Source of the DNA: Xiphophorus maculatus
Taxonomy: Eukaryota; Chordata; Actinopteri; Cyprinodontiformes; Poeciliidae
Direction: 5' to 3'
Assembly: GCF_002775205.1 (NCBI RefSeq)
Contig: NC_036450.1
Coordinates: 4,651,199 to 4,715,198 of the forward strand
Length of the DNA stretch: 64,000 nt
In this document: piece after piece, positions 43,101-52,298 of the stretch
Layout: every line of letters begins with the position of its first letter
How positions within the stretch are numbered: the stretch's first letter is position 1
The notes under the pieces: model-generated
Told to the model about the DNA's origin: nothing
The model's database searches: none
What the model saw: only the letters and a program-made list of their open reading frames with translations
Made by a program: the position numbers and the translations under genes

Positions 43101-44767
43101 TTGAAGGCAGGCCAGCTCCTCATCAGAGCTGAGATCTTCTCTGTCCTCAATGCTATAGATGTACAAGTCCAGCAGCTCCTGATCAGTGACATCAGAGCGT
43201 GACATCATCAGTAAAATGATGATGTCATTTCCCTCTCAGAGCAGCTTGGAAATCTGAGAGAAAAGATGCAAACAAAGACTCTCTGGACTGTTGGATCTGC
43301 TGGTTCTGGTTCCAGATGCTCCTTGGACACTTTCACAAGCCATTACTGCAGCTGCTGGATTCAGGATGCTGCTTCTTCTTCTTGGTCTCATTGTAAATGT
43401 GTGCAGCAGCGCCACCTGGTGGTGATGGTTGGTAGAGGAAGTGCTGAAAGGTTGGAGGTGTTTGTCAGAGGTGTGTGATGATGGAAGCCTCTCCCTGGTT
43501 TGTGAGTCTGAGCTCGGAGATCAAATCTTTGATTCTTGTTGAACTCTTTGTTGAATGTGATGCAGCTTCTCCTTTTTAATGTTTGTATTTCTGGATATTA
43601 CAGTGAGGCCACAGCAGGTTTTCAGCAGCAGGGCTGTTTAGTGTTTCATTCCTTCATCTGTGTGTGGGAGTGTGGATGGAACAGGTATCCAGGTGTTGTG
43701 TCAGAGTTTAGATTGATTGTATTTTAATGCTGATTATTAAATCAGGTTGAGCTTCCAGAAATGTTTCCTTAGTTTCCTGATGTCCTTTTAGGCTTCAGTG
43801 AGTTTCTTCAGGTTGTTACTGAGGGATTTCCTTTCTCCTCTCTGTTGGAGCTTTTCCTGTGTTTGGAGAAATGAGTTGTGCTGCAGCAGCACCAACTGTC
43901 CTTCCTACATCCACTGCAGTTTGCAATCCAAATGTTGGACTGTTCCTGTCTCAGTGGAGGACAATGTGTGTCTGAGAGACATGTAATGTCCATGTTTGCT
44001 GCTGAAAGCGACTGATGGTCTGACCCCCCTCCTCCTTTCAGGGTGGAGCCTGCTGGAGTCCAATTCTTGACACCAGGTCCATGGAGAATGAGGAAGTGTA
44101 AGTGTGTTTTTCATCTGATTCATGACAACAAAGCAGCTCACATTCAACCATCTTCAAACTGTCACATCACTCATTCAGGAGTCATCATCAAAGTGTCAAT
44201 AAATGATCAATAACTGCAGCTGGATTGTGTTTGTTCTCTCCATCAGATTCCTGTCAACTCACCATCGACACAAACACAGTGAGCAGAGAACTCAAACTGT
44301 CTGAAGACAACAGGAAGGTGACATGTGAGGAGCTTCAGTCATATCCTGATCATCCAGACAGATTTGATTACTGGTATCAGCTGCTGTGTAGAACTGGTCT
44401 GACTGGTCACTGTTACTGGGAGGTCGAGTGGAGAGGATTGGTTTATATATCAGTGAGTTACAGAAGAATCAGGAGGAAAGGAAACAGTGGAGACTGTTTG
44501 TTTGGATGGAATGATCATTCCTGGAGTCTGAGATGCTCTGCTGTTGGTTACTCTGTCTGGCACAATAACAGAGAAACTGGTCTCTCCTCCTCCTCTGTCT
44601 CTAACAGAGTAGCAGTGTATGTGGACTGTCCTGCTGGCATTCTGTCCTTCTACAGAGTTTCCTCTGACTCACTGATCCTCCTCCACACCTTCAACACCAC
44701 ATTCACTGAACCTCTGATTCCTGGATTCTGGTCCAGTTCTGGTTCCTCTTCAGTGTTTCTGTGCTGA
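31072..44767 (+). CDS. NLR-B: NLRC3-like FISNA-NACHT-LRR-B30.2 receptor, complete
   Basis: Nine coding exons (31072-31160, 31295-31408, 38188-38266, 38425-38653, 38793-40584, 41022-41195, 41418-41591, 44042-44097, 44247-44767) total 3228 nt and translate without a stop into 1075 aa. Domain order: leader (1-94), helical pre-FISNA exon (95-170), FISNA (about 172-245), NACHT with Walker A GVAGIGKT (267-274) and Walker B FDGLDE (D342), winged-helix [11 protein letters not shown] (H574), LRRs (769-884), linker (885-902), PRY-SPRY (903-1075). There is no PYD or CARD at the N-terminus. Members of this expanded fish family are cytosolic NTP-switch receptors thought to act in innate immunity; the ligand is unknown. 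With only two LRR exons it is at the short end of the family. All splice sites are consensus, so I take it as functional. Confidence 0.9.
31295..31408 (+). CDS. NLR-B exon 3
   Basis: Encodes [19 protein letters not shown], continuing to SPGSPPSER. Proline/glutamate repeat linker, phase-matched on both sides. Confidence 0.88.
31800..34850 (-). mobile_element. Jockey/CR1-type LINE, minus strand, broken
   Basis: Read on the minus strand: end of the endonuclease ([18 protein letters not shown], 34684-34640), linker domain (34181-33855), RT start ([18 protein letters not shown], about 33795), [43 protein letters not shown] (about 33385) and [10 protein letters not shown] (about 33285). Then the C-terminal segment (32416-32036) and a 3'UTR with a CAAATAAACTCAAATAAAT tail at about 31800-31830. 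Frame shifts at about 33530 and 33810 and an inserted LINE fragment at 32445-32935 inactivate it. 5' truncated within the endonuclease. I place it in the Jockey superfamily without naming the clade. Confidence 0.8.
32445..32935 (-). mobile_element. Rex1-like LINE 3' fragment nested in the LINE
   Basis: The minus strand encodes [20 protein letters not shown], followed in a shifted frame by [13 protein letters not shown] and [13 protein letters not shown]. These are the post-RT landmarks of Rex1/Babar-like fish LINEs. The 3' end is AATAAAGATTTATCTTATC. It interrupts the older minus-strand LINE. Confidence 0.75.
34851..35983. other. interior of the TIR element, non-coding
   Basis: AT-rich, no open frame of note, no recognised family. 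Confidence 0.35.
36255..37690. repeat. dispersed repeat X, copy 2, split by a LINE
   Basis: 36255-36384 and about 37440-37690 together align to 11150-11533. The gap is the Rex1-like insertion. NLR intron sequence resumes at about 37695. Confidence 0.6.
36385..37430 (-). mobile_element. Rex1/Babar-like LINE, 5' truncated
   Basis: The minus strand has [33 protein letters not shown] (catalytic box), [44 protein letters not shown] and [20 protein letters not shown], then in a shifted frame [20 protein letters not shown] and [11 protein letters not shown]. The element is truncated just before the SPLLF box. The 3' end reads GACAATAAAGTCAGTC-like. It splits repeat X. The antisense 201-codon open frame is a shadow. 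Confidence 0.85.
37800..38060 (+). mobile_element. LINE C-terminal fragment (L2-like)
   Basis: 37846-38000 encodes [19 protein letters not shown] and [14 protein letters not shown], resembling the RSFSVAAPRLWNSLP...LDSFKSRLKTHLF end of L2-type LINEs. Short and non-functional. Confidence 0.55.
38188..38266 (+). CDS. NLR-B exon 4
   Basis: Encodes [20 protein letters not shown] then QLDSIFM. Acceptor CACAG and donor GTCTGT. The donor is weaker than those of the other exons but conserved in position. Confidence 0.85.
38425..38653 (+). CDS. NLR-B exon 5 (pre-FISNA helical exon)
   Basis: Encodes [20 protein letters not shown], then an acidic stretch and [16 protein letters not shown]. This conserved exon is found in most teleost NLRs of this group. 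It is not a canonical death-fold domain that I can name. Confidence 0.88.
38793..40584 (+). CDS. NLR-B exon 6: FISNA and NACHT
   Basis: A single 1.79 kb exon without stops. FISNA begins at [23 protein letters not shown] contains [52 protein letters not shown] and the winged-helix [11 protein letters not shown]. The NACHT domain binds and hydrolyses nucleotide to switch the receptor between states. Ends with VKASNKVL before a GTAAGG donor. Confidence 0.95.
41022..41195 (+). CDS. NLR-B exon 7: LRR unit
   Basis: 174-nt (58-codon) module [16 protein letters not shown]...[20 protein letters not shown], one ribonuclease-inhibitor-type LRR exon. Confidence 0.92.
41302..41345. repeat. (ATCC)n microsatellite
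   Basis: Tandem CATC units in NLR-B intron 7. Confidence 0.9.
41418..41591 (+). CDS. NLR-B exon 8: LRR unit
   Basis: 174-nt module [20 protein letters not shown]...[20 protein letters not shown], with the family's terminal LRR signature ([10 protein letters not shown]). Donor GTATGG. Confidence 0.92.
41747..42035 (+). mobile_element. I/Nimb-like LINE fragment
   Basis: Encodes [20 protein letters not shown], a stop, then [15 protein letters not shown]. This matches the endonuclease-RT linker of I/Nimb-type elements (W.TEEC...RNKA..ILK..HNFQ.LIEYKR). Fragment only, in intron 8. Confidence 0.5.
42036..42742. other. NLR-B intron 8, no gene
   Basis: Contains a short C-run and CA run near 42513-42534. 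Nothing else recognised. Confidence 0.35.
42743..42825. repeat. segment shared with 14469-14560
   Basis: Nearly identical to the NLR-A segment that truncates the Tc1 relic. Confidence 0.8.
42826..43353. other. NLR-B intron 8, copy-B-specific
   Basis: No gene. 43008-43052 recurs inverted at 4254-4298. Confidence 0.4.
44042..44097 (+). CDS. NLR-B exon 9: linker before B30.2
   Basis: Encodes [19 protein letters not shown](Y). It carries a 9-nt in-frame difference (PWRM versus L) from NLR-A. Donor GTAAGT. Confidence 0.88.
44247..44767 (+). CDS. NLR-B exon 10: B30.2 (PRY-SPRY)
   Basis: PRY ([20 protein letters not shown]) and SPRY ([44 protein letters not shown], stop at 44765-44767). Compared with NLR-A it lacks three codons early (VTCEELQ versus VTFVKELQ) and in the variable loop. 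Most differences are in the predicted recognition loops, as expected of the family. Confidence 0.93.
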
Positions 44768-45200
44768 GTTGAGTCTAAAGAGTCTAAAGTTTTTCCTCCT
44801 GTCAGAGAAACTCTCTCACTGTTGAACAGATAGTTCAGTCTCTACAATCTATTTCTTGGTGAAACAATTCTGATTGAGTCCCTGGAAACTTTTTCTTCTT
44901 CCAGTCCTTTAAATATGGAAGCTGGGATAATTCCAGGATGATTCCAGGATTATTCCAGGATTATTTCAGGATCCACATGTTTTGCTGTCTGTTTCCAGTC
45001 AAAGCTTCACACTGAATATCAAAATGTTGTTTCTCTTATTTTTTCCTTTCATTCATCAGATTTCATTGAAATGTTGATCAGTTTTTCTCAATCACTGATC
45101 ATTTTCTGTTTCTATCGGCTCCTATTTTTCTCAACATGTCAGATTTGAATATTAAATCTTCCTTTTGTAAATTTGCTGCAGTTTTTCTTCATGTGTTTTA

Positions 45201-45206
45201 AATAAA
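45201..45206 (+). terminator. candidate poly(A) signal of NLR-B
   Basis: AATAAA about 435 bp after the stop codon, conserved in copy A at 17346-17351. Confidence 0.55.
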
Positions 45207-46190
45207 AACATTTTTCTTCTGCATTTGGTTCATTTGCTGCTCATTCTGTTCTTTTCCTGTTCAAATTTTATGGCTCCATTTTGCCAGATCACATAGTAGC
45301 ATTTCTACCTAAAGCCAAACATTAACAGCCAATCCATGTGATCGGTATCTGTGATCGGCAGTGATCGGACCTCATGGTGATCAGAACCGGCAGGAAAAAC
45401 CCTGATGGGAGCGTCTCTACCCAGGAGTAATATGATGGTTTAGAAGTTCATTGAAATCTTTTCCGTTTTGAAAGAAGCTCACATTTGGGGAACTTGTGAA
45501 TGATTACATTATTTATCATACTTGGTTCTGCTTAAAATAATTCAATTCAACTGAATTATTCTATTGTCATTATTGTTCTAACATTTGGGAGATTGAACAT
45601 TTCTGTTTTGATTAAGTTTTTAAAATAAAACTTTAAAAAGTTCAGAAAATAAAATCAATCTACTGAACATTCTGATTTTATGAGGATCTGTTTGAAATGT
45701 TTGTTACAAAGTTGATTACTGCATTAATTTTTATGTGAATTAAATTGGTGTGTTTAATTTGTGTTTTTTGTAATGTACTGTTACTGGATGTAATACTATT
45801 TTTATTTTTTAAAGGATTTTGACCCGTTTACTGGCCGACATTTATTCTATAAATCATTTGGTGACAATTAAAAAGTAAATGTATTGAACTAAAAATGGAA
45901 TATTTAATTTCTGGAGCAGAAATATTAATCACTAATACAGTTTCCTCAAGTGACTGGAGTTTATTTATTTTTAACACAGTTTGATGAAATGGTGAAGAAA
46001 AATATAAGACAATTATAAATGGAACTGGTTCATTTTTGGGGGAAAACTGTCATAATTGTCAGAAAAATACAAAGAAAATTAAAAACTTTGTTTTTAAAAC
46101 ACCTTCAGTAAAATTAAACTTATAAAAAATGTTTAATAAATCATGGAAAATACTTTATTTTAAGATAAATCACGGTCGCACCACATGACA

Positions 46191-47186
46191 TTTTTAAGGC
46201 AAGCCTGGCACGCTGGTACTAACGATGGGAATAAGTATTAAATTTACAAATTTAGACATAAAATTAAGACGGTTTTCCATTAAGGCAGCTTCTTTGGTAT
46301 AAATGTAAAATATATATATTAGAGAAATATTTTTGTATCAAACACATCCAAAACTTTCTATTAAAATATGTTGAATTTCACTTTAACTGTGACTCACAAT
46401 AGAATCATACTTTGTTTTTGGTGTAACAGTTTTATATTTAAACATGTGTGTTGCCATTACAGTCTTAATAATATTAAATACGATCATTTCTTTTAATTTT
46501 ACTCTCTTGTGATATCAAATCGACCAGTGACTTTGAACTTTTTCACATTTTGCATCATTAAAACCACATGTTTGTGTTTGTAACAAGATAAAATCTGATG
46601 GTATTTTCATGAAAGATGTGTAAAACATCTGTATTACTGACAGCGCTTTTTGCATCAGTGAATCAGAATGAATCAAACAGACACTGAAGAAATTTGAACA
46701 GCTGAAAGAGAATCTAAATATAAAAAAAATAATTCCTTTAAAATTTGACATCCATTAAGTGGTATTTTTTATATTAAATTTTAGTTTCTATTAATTCTGC
46801 AAAAAAAGGGAAATGATTAAAATATATGATACTAATTTTAGTTCAAACTTGACATATGATTTAAATAAAAAAAATAGCAAGCAGGCAAGAAAATATACAT
46901 GTGTAATATGAAAAGACATAAAAATAATTCCTAAACATCTAAATAAAATAAGTAGAAAAACTAAATAAAATAAACATTAAAATAATATTAAATATTTAAA
47001 TGGAAGTGTTTTTATCACCTTGTAATTATATTTTACATTTGGGTAAAATATAAAAATAAAGTCAGCACAAATAAAACTAAATTGAAACCGAATTTTTTTA
47101 GAATAAATAAATAAACAAACAAATAAATAAATAAAAATAGCAGTAGAGGATTGATAACCGTTTCGTGGACAGATTCTTGCGTTACC
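46191..47186. other. AT-rich spacer between NLR cluster and TMEM203
   Basis: No gene or named repeat seen; long A/T runs and short open frames only. Confidence 0.4.
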
Positions 47187-47277
47187 CTGAAGCTCCGGTA
47201 GGTGGCAGCAGTGCTGTGGTGAACGGCGCCGTTTAGGGCCAAAGAAGAAGCAGAAGAAGCAGAAGCAGAAGCTACCA
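47187..47277 (+). repeat. I/Nimb-like LINE tail with CTCF-like motif
   Basis: GCTCCGGTAGGTGGCAGCAG followed by GCCGTTTAGGGCCAAAGAAG and an AGAAGC-rich tail resembles the 3' end of the I/Nimb-type element at 30120-30202. CCGGTAGGTGGCAG (47195-47208) fits the vertebrate CTCF core in 13 of 14 positions. It lies about 90 bp before the TMEM203 first exon end. Confidence 0.45.
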
Positions 47278-47361
47278 TGATAGCAGCTTGTTAGCATCGT
47301 TGTGTTCTGCCGGTTTCATCTGTAATTCCATGGAGAAGAAGAGCCGCTCTTAGTTTCTGAG
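47278..47361 (+). promoter_or_regulatory. tmem203: TMEM203 untranslated exon 1 (approximate) and proximal promoter
   Basis: A donor CTGAG|GTAAAT at 47361/47362 follows a GC-richer stretch. It pairs plausibly with the acceptor CCCCTCAG at 48236-48243 upstream of the coding exon. The start of transcription is not determined. The preceding LINE tail may be part of the promoter. Confidence 0.45.
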
Positions 47362-47716
47362 GTAAATTAACTCCATATAACCGTGAATATATTTGAGAAT
47401 ACGCGTGTTTGCGTGTTGTGTTTCTGTTATAAAGTCCTTAATCATGACTGTGGTTAGCATTCTGTAGCATTCGGCTGTTTTTTTCTGAATCCTCGAGCTG
47501 TTTGGTGGTTGAAACGTAAATGTGATGCTGTGTCGTAGCTAATTCGAGTTAAACTGTATTATCTGGAACATGATATCTGCTTTGTGGCCGGTAGAAGTGA
47601 ACTAACGGAGGGAAAAGTTGCTGACTTCATTGGCCTGTGTGGTTAGAAACAGAGAACAGGTTTTATATCTGCTGCTGATGCTTTTCTAACCTGGTGAAAC
47701 GGGGTATGAACCTCCA

Positions 47717-48215
47717 GTATGTAACTTTTGTAAAATATATACATGTTTTTTTACATATTTGTTGAAACTTTCGCTATGTCAAGACAGATAATCTGAAAGA
47801 AAATCAAGCTTTTCTGCCTTCTTCTAGTGCAAACTAGAAACAACCAATCAGAGCCAAGAGGCGGGTCTTAAGGCTGTGAATCATCCTCTGTGTGACGCTT
47901 CTCAAGCTGCAGCTTCTTCCTGATAGAATAGCTTGTCGTGAAAGCTGAAACTAGAATAATTACTAATAATAGCAGATAAATGGTTTTGCTGTAACTATAA
48001 GTTGTTTGTTTGCCATTAGCTCATTTAGCAGCAAATTCACATGGTTGATTGACAGCGCTAAGACACCTCGTGGTTCTGATTGGTTGTTTTTGCCAGTGCA
48101 TTTCTTCAGATGGACATAGTAGCTCAGATTATCTCTCATAACAAACTGTCACAACATATTTTAACAAATATATAAAAAATAAATTAAATTTTTATAAAAT
48201 TTATGCACTGTCGCT
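47717..48215. repeat. fold-back element, copy A (TMEM203 intron)
   Basis: The two ends are inverted repeats of about 90 bp (GTATGTAACTTTTGTAAAAT... and its reverse at 48130-48212). Inner arms 47846-47880 and 48058-48092 (AACAACCAATCAGAGCC/GAACC type) also pair, so the whole can form a long hairpin. A second copy is at 62468-62975. No coding capacity. Confidence 0.75.
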
Positions 48216-48368
48216 TTAAGGACTCGCTCTCCTTTCCCCTCAGGCTGGGTGAGAAGATGTAGCCAATCAGGTGGGAGATCTCTGCAGCACCAGAAGCCTT
48301 CAGTTTCCAGATCTTCATCCTGGAGCTCCTGCCCCTCTGACCCGGAGTTCTCTGTCCGTCCGTCAGCC

Positions 48369-48785
48369 ATGTTGTTTTCTCTGAGGGAGCTGGTCCAGTG
48401 GCTGGGCTTCGCTACCTTCGAACTCTTCCTCCACCTGCTGGCGCTGCTGCTCTTCAGCATGCTGGTGGCTCTGCGGGTGGACCTGCTGAGCGACCGGCTC
48501 AGCTGGTGGCTGGTGTTCGTGCCGCTGTTCGCCGCCGACGGCCTCAGCACCTACTTCACGGCCATCGTGTCGATCCGGCTGTACCAGGAGAACGAGAAGC
48601 GGCTGGCGGTGCTGCGGCTGCTCTGGGTGCTGACGGTGCTGAGCCTGAAGCTGGTCTGCGAGGTTCTGCTGTGCCAGAAGCTGGCCGAGCAGGACCGGGC
48701 CCGAGACCTGTGGTTCGGCCTCATCGTGTCGCCGCTCTTCATCCTGTTGCAGCTGCTGATGATCCGGGCCTGCCGGGTCAACTGA
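48369..48785 (+). CDS. tmem203: transmembrane protein 203
   Basis: 138-aa intronless CDS, recognised by near identity to vertebrate TMEM203: starts MLFSLRELVQWLGFATFE and ends LFILLQLLMIRACRVN. Human is 136 aa. Four hydrophobic segments lie at about 14-35, 48-69, 80-101 and 115-133. The family protein sits in the ER membrane and has been linked to store calcium regulation and STING-type signalling in mammals. The start at 48369 is chosen over an upstream in-frame ATG at 48249 because conservation begins there. The CDS is markedly GC-rich against AT-rich surroundings. It lies upstream of and in the same direction as TPRN, as in human. Confidence 0.97.
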   Translation: MLFSLRELVQWLGFATFELFLHLLALLLFSMLVALRVDLLSDRLSWWLVFVPLFAADGLSTYFTAIVSIRLYQENEKRLAVLRLLWVLTVLSLKLVCEVLLCQKLAEQDRARDLWFGLIVSPLFILLQLLMIRACRVN

Positions 48786-50333
48786 GGGCAGAGCGGCGCC
48801 GCGAGAGATTAACTGCCGACGGAGGGAAGAAGGAAAGAGAAGGAGGATGTTTCAGAGAAAAACAAAAAATCAGATATTCTGAGATTAATCTGAGTTTGAA
48901 AAGTTGAAAATTCCAGAGAAAAGAATTCAAATTCTGAGATTCTCTGAAATTTTCAGAAAAAAAGAACTCTGACATTTCTGAGTTTGAGAAGTTGAAAATT
49001 TCCAAGAAAAATTAAATTTCAGAAATTTTATACAATGAATTTGAAAATTTTTGTGAAAAAACTCAGAAATTGAGATTAATCTAGAAAAAATATACAATTT
49101 CTGAGTTTGAAAAGTTTAAAAAAATATCAGAAAATCTACAATTCTCAAAAAAATTCCACAAAAAATTTCCAGAAATCTCTGATTTTGTAAAGTAAAAAAA
49201 TGTAAATAAAAATTTAATAATTCAGATATTCAGGAATTTCAAGAAAAAAACTCAAAAATCTCAGTTTGAAAATTTGAGAAAGAACTCAGAAATTGAGATT
49301 AATCTAAAAATTAAGAAAAATAACAAGAAGAAACCCAAAAAAATGAGATTAATCAGATAAATTTTCTACAAAGTGAGTTTATCTCTGAAGTTTCCTGCTC
49401 TTTATCTCTTCTTTTTTTTTTTTGCGATGGCTCCACTGCGCCGGCGTAGAGATTTATGGATATAATTGATGTTTTATTTTTTGACATTTTGTGAAGGAGT
49501 TCTTCATGTTTGGGGTCAGAGAAGAAGAAAACGATCAATCAGGTTGTTGTTTGTGTTCGAGGACAGATACTCCAACTCAACTCTGTGCAAAAGTCTTGAG
49601 TCATTCCTCATTTCTTTACATTTCTCTTCCATGCAGCCAAACATCTGTGTTCAATACACTGATATTAATTTCTTTTATCTGCTTTTATGTCTTATTGAAA
49701 TGTTAAACCAGCTGATTTTTAAAAATCTGCACATCAGAATGTCACATCCTCAAGAAATAAACAAAAAACTGTCGAAGCTTTAAGCAGAGCACCGACTGTT
49801 GAAATCTGATTGATAAAGTTTGCGTTAACATTTTTAAAAACAAAATAGAAATCTAAAATATTAAAAACATAACATACTGCAGCAGAATTAAAATAGAAAA
49901 TAACTTAGAAATATCACAAATTAGAGCATTTGAACAAAGTTTGGCTCATTTTAAAGTTAAATTTAAAGAAATGTGAACAATTCAAGACTCTTGCACGACA
50001 CTGTCTCTTTAAATCTGTAAGGAATAAGTAAAGTTAATCAACAGGAACTTTATTTTCTCCACAGGAAGTCGCCGTTCTGCAGCCAACGGTTCATAAATCA
50101 CCAAACTCTCTGTTTCCTCCACGCTGTGCTCCTCGCCCAGCCCGACGTTTCTCTGTAAATGTTCTGCATGTATTTATGGGATCCTTTAATTTAAAACTTG
50201 ATGTAAAATTCTGTGTAAAATAATATATATATATATATGTTGAATTTTTAAGGAAAAATCCACGTTTATATTTATGTTCCTCTGGTTTTTGCTGCAGTAT
50301 ACATTGGTTATTTGTATAAAATCTGTAAATAAA
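48786..50333 (+). other. tmem203: TMEM203 3'UTR (probable extent)
   Basis: AATAAA occurs at 49756-49761 and 50328-50333. The latter is followed about 25 bp on by a GT-rich stretch (GATGTGGTGGTGTA), a typical downstream element, so the mRNA probably ends near 50350. The UTR contains the degenerate repeat at 48890-49350. Confidence 0.5.
48890..49350. repeat. degenerate TCTGAGTTTGAAAA-type tandem repeat
   Basis: Many imperfect units of the type TTCTGAGTTTGAAAAGTT and AAAATTTC(C)AGAAA. Related sequence recurs at 54325-54770 and 62225-62465, inside the TPRN intron. Confidence 0.6.
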
Positions 50334-50854
50334 ACAAACATTTAAAAAGAGAAACAAGTTGATGTGGTGGTGTACAGACAGGAGCTGGCCACAAGGAGGC
50401 GCCACTCACCCAAAAACAGCTTTTGATCATGTTTTCAAATTATTTTATTTCTTTTATTCTTTTTAAACTCTATTCTCCACATACTTTTTATTTCACATAT
50501 TTACTTCTAAAATGAGTGAATTTATCCTGTTAAAACTTGACTAAAATCATTTAATTTTAAAAAACAAAAGTTAAATGTCAGTTTAAAAACAAAAGAAAAT
50601 AATTTATAATTTTCTTCTACATGTTTTCCTGTTCGAACCACAAACTTTGTGTTTTGTTGTGATTTTCTGCATCAAATCAACAAAAATTAATAAATAATAC
50701 ATCAAAGTTTTTATATGAAACTCAAAAATGCTGCACATTAGTGCCTGATTGTGATATGGAAGGAAGAACAGATACTTTATATATATACTTTGTTAACCGT
50801 TTGTCAATAAATCTTGACTAAAAATGTCCAAAAAGACGGCATGCAGTTCTGCTC
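50334..50854. other. intergenic, no gene seen
   Basis: AT-rich spacer. Nothing recognised. Confidence 0.35.
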
Positions 50855-50925
50855 CTCTAATTTAGAACAAACTTCCAGAAAACTGCAAACCTGCCGAAAC
50901 CCTGAGCTCCTTTAAATCCTTCGTT
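50855..50925 (+). mobile_element. L2 LINE C-terminal scrap
   Basis: Translates to NKLPENCKPAETLSSFKS with a preceding stop, matching the L2 element's own LWNKLPENCKTAETLTSFKS at about 21860-21920. Confidence 0.75.
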
Positions 50926-51059
50926 TCTGCCTGTATTCCAGCTTTTCTGGCTCAAAGCTTTTGCATAAGTCGATGTTTGAAACAACAGTTCATGTGTGAC
51001 GCAGTGAAAGTCCCTCTGAATGTTTCCCAGAAATATTTGTGTTTTTGTTTGTTGACTTC

Positions 51060-51245
51060 CTTGTTTTGGTTTAATGTCCTTGAAGCCGCCATGATTGAGG
51101 AAATAACCCGGTTGGGTCCGAATCATTTTTGCGTCGCGCTCTTTGGTCGGACTGCGTTTAATTACGGCTTTGCCATCAATATTTGATGAGCAGCAGTAAT
51201 CTGCTGTAGCGCCGGGAATGGCCACTTAGTGCTGATTCATGTGCA
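51060..51245. promoter_or_regulatory. candidate conserved non-coding element
   Basis: Non-repetitive, balanced-composition stretch with TTTAATTACGGC and CCATCAATATTTGATGAGC, in an otherwise AT-rich spacer between TMEM203 and TPRN. The composition suggests constraint but I cannot test it. Confidence 0.25.
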
Positions 51246-51281
51246 GCAGACTGAGCAGCTCAGCTGTTCACTGGACTGGAT

Positions 51282-51316
51282 CACACACACACACATACAC
51301 ACACACACACACACAC
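51282..51316. repeat. (CA)n microsatellite
   Basis: CA dinucleotide run with one interruption. Confidence 0.95.
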
Positions 51317-52020
51317 TTCCTAACACCTACAAACATAAATACTACATTAATACATTCATTTGTTCATATTTATTTTTATGTTTCCATCATTTTTCTTCAA
51401 TGTGTATTAATATTAAGAAATAAAAAACAATATTGCATGTTGTTACCACAAAATATAATTTATGTTTTTATTCATTGAATATATTTATAACTTTTAAAAA
51501 AATCAGACCAATCAGTTTGTCTGTAGCAGTTTTAGCCCCGCCCACTGACTTTGATGTTTAAAGAAAAGTGTCAACAGTCATGAAATAATAAAATAAAATA
51601 AATGCCCTTTGACATATAATGAATAGATTTAGCAAATTATGCATTTTAGAAGTTAGTTAAATGTTTGTGAGTTTTTCCTTCCACTCAACTTTACCTTAAT
51701 AAAATGAGTGTTAGTGCTGTCGACTTGTGATTGTGGCCATAATATAGCATTATAGAAATTAAATTTGTGAAATTCATTCATCTTTATGTAGCAATTCTAT
51801 ATTATACACGTCTTTCAATTTTAAGCTTTTTTATTAATACAATTTTTGTCTAGTATAAATATTTGTTATGAAATTATTTTACATGGTTTCTACATAAAAT
51901 TTATTTTAAAAAATATTAATATTTGTTTACCGTTTGCTCGATAAACGCATTTATTTAAAAGTATATATAGAATTTAATGCCAACCGTTTTGATTGACAGT
52001 TCTTCCTTGCGGCGGTAACA
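51317..52020. other. AT-rich spacer before TPRN
   Basis: No gene or named repeat. Confidence 0.4.
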
Positions 52021-52298
52021 ATGGAAAGGGGCGTGGTTACAGTCAGGAAGTGGGCGTGTCGTTAACCAATCAGCGTCTGGAGGAGGCGTGGCCTCTTTCA
52101 AGGGATGTGAGGAGAAAGGGAGCTGAACAGTGAGCAGGCAGAGAGCGAGAAAAGCGGCGGAGGAAGGGATGTTTGTGTGTCCGCTGGTCGGTGCTGCAGG
52201 TACGGTCACAGCCGGATAACAGCCCTCATAGCGCCGCAGCGGACCGCGGCGAGTCCGCCACGGAGTTCCCCCGTTTCCTTCACCACCAAACGCGCACA
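52021..52298 (+). promoter_or_regulatory. tprn: TPRN promoter and 5'UTR
   Basis: Composition switches to GC-rich. A CCAAT box (52066-52070) lies among three GGCGTG-type boxes (52030, 52052, 52085), as in TATA-less promoters bound by NF-Y and SP/KLF factors. The 5'UTR probably begins around 52110-52150. Confidence 0.55.

Larger units (their letters stand above)
43354..46190 (+). repeat. 3' NLR duplication block, copy B
   Basis: Counterpart of 15526-17418, 18546-18609 and 22163-23026 of copy A, here continuous. It lacks the 1.1 kb block and the L2 element and so shows the older arrangement for the L2 site. Confidence 0.9.

Noticed and set aside
48398..48907. 169-codon plus-strand frame overlapping TMEM203
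   Set aside because: Alternate-frame shadow. TMEM203 identity fixes the real frame.
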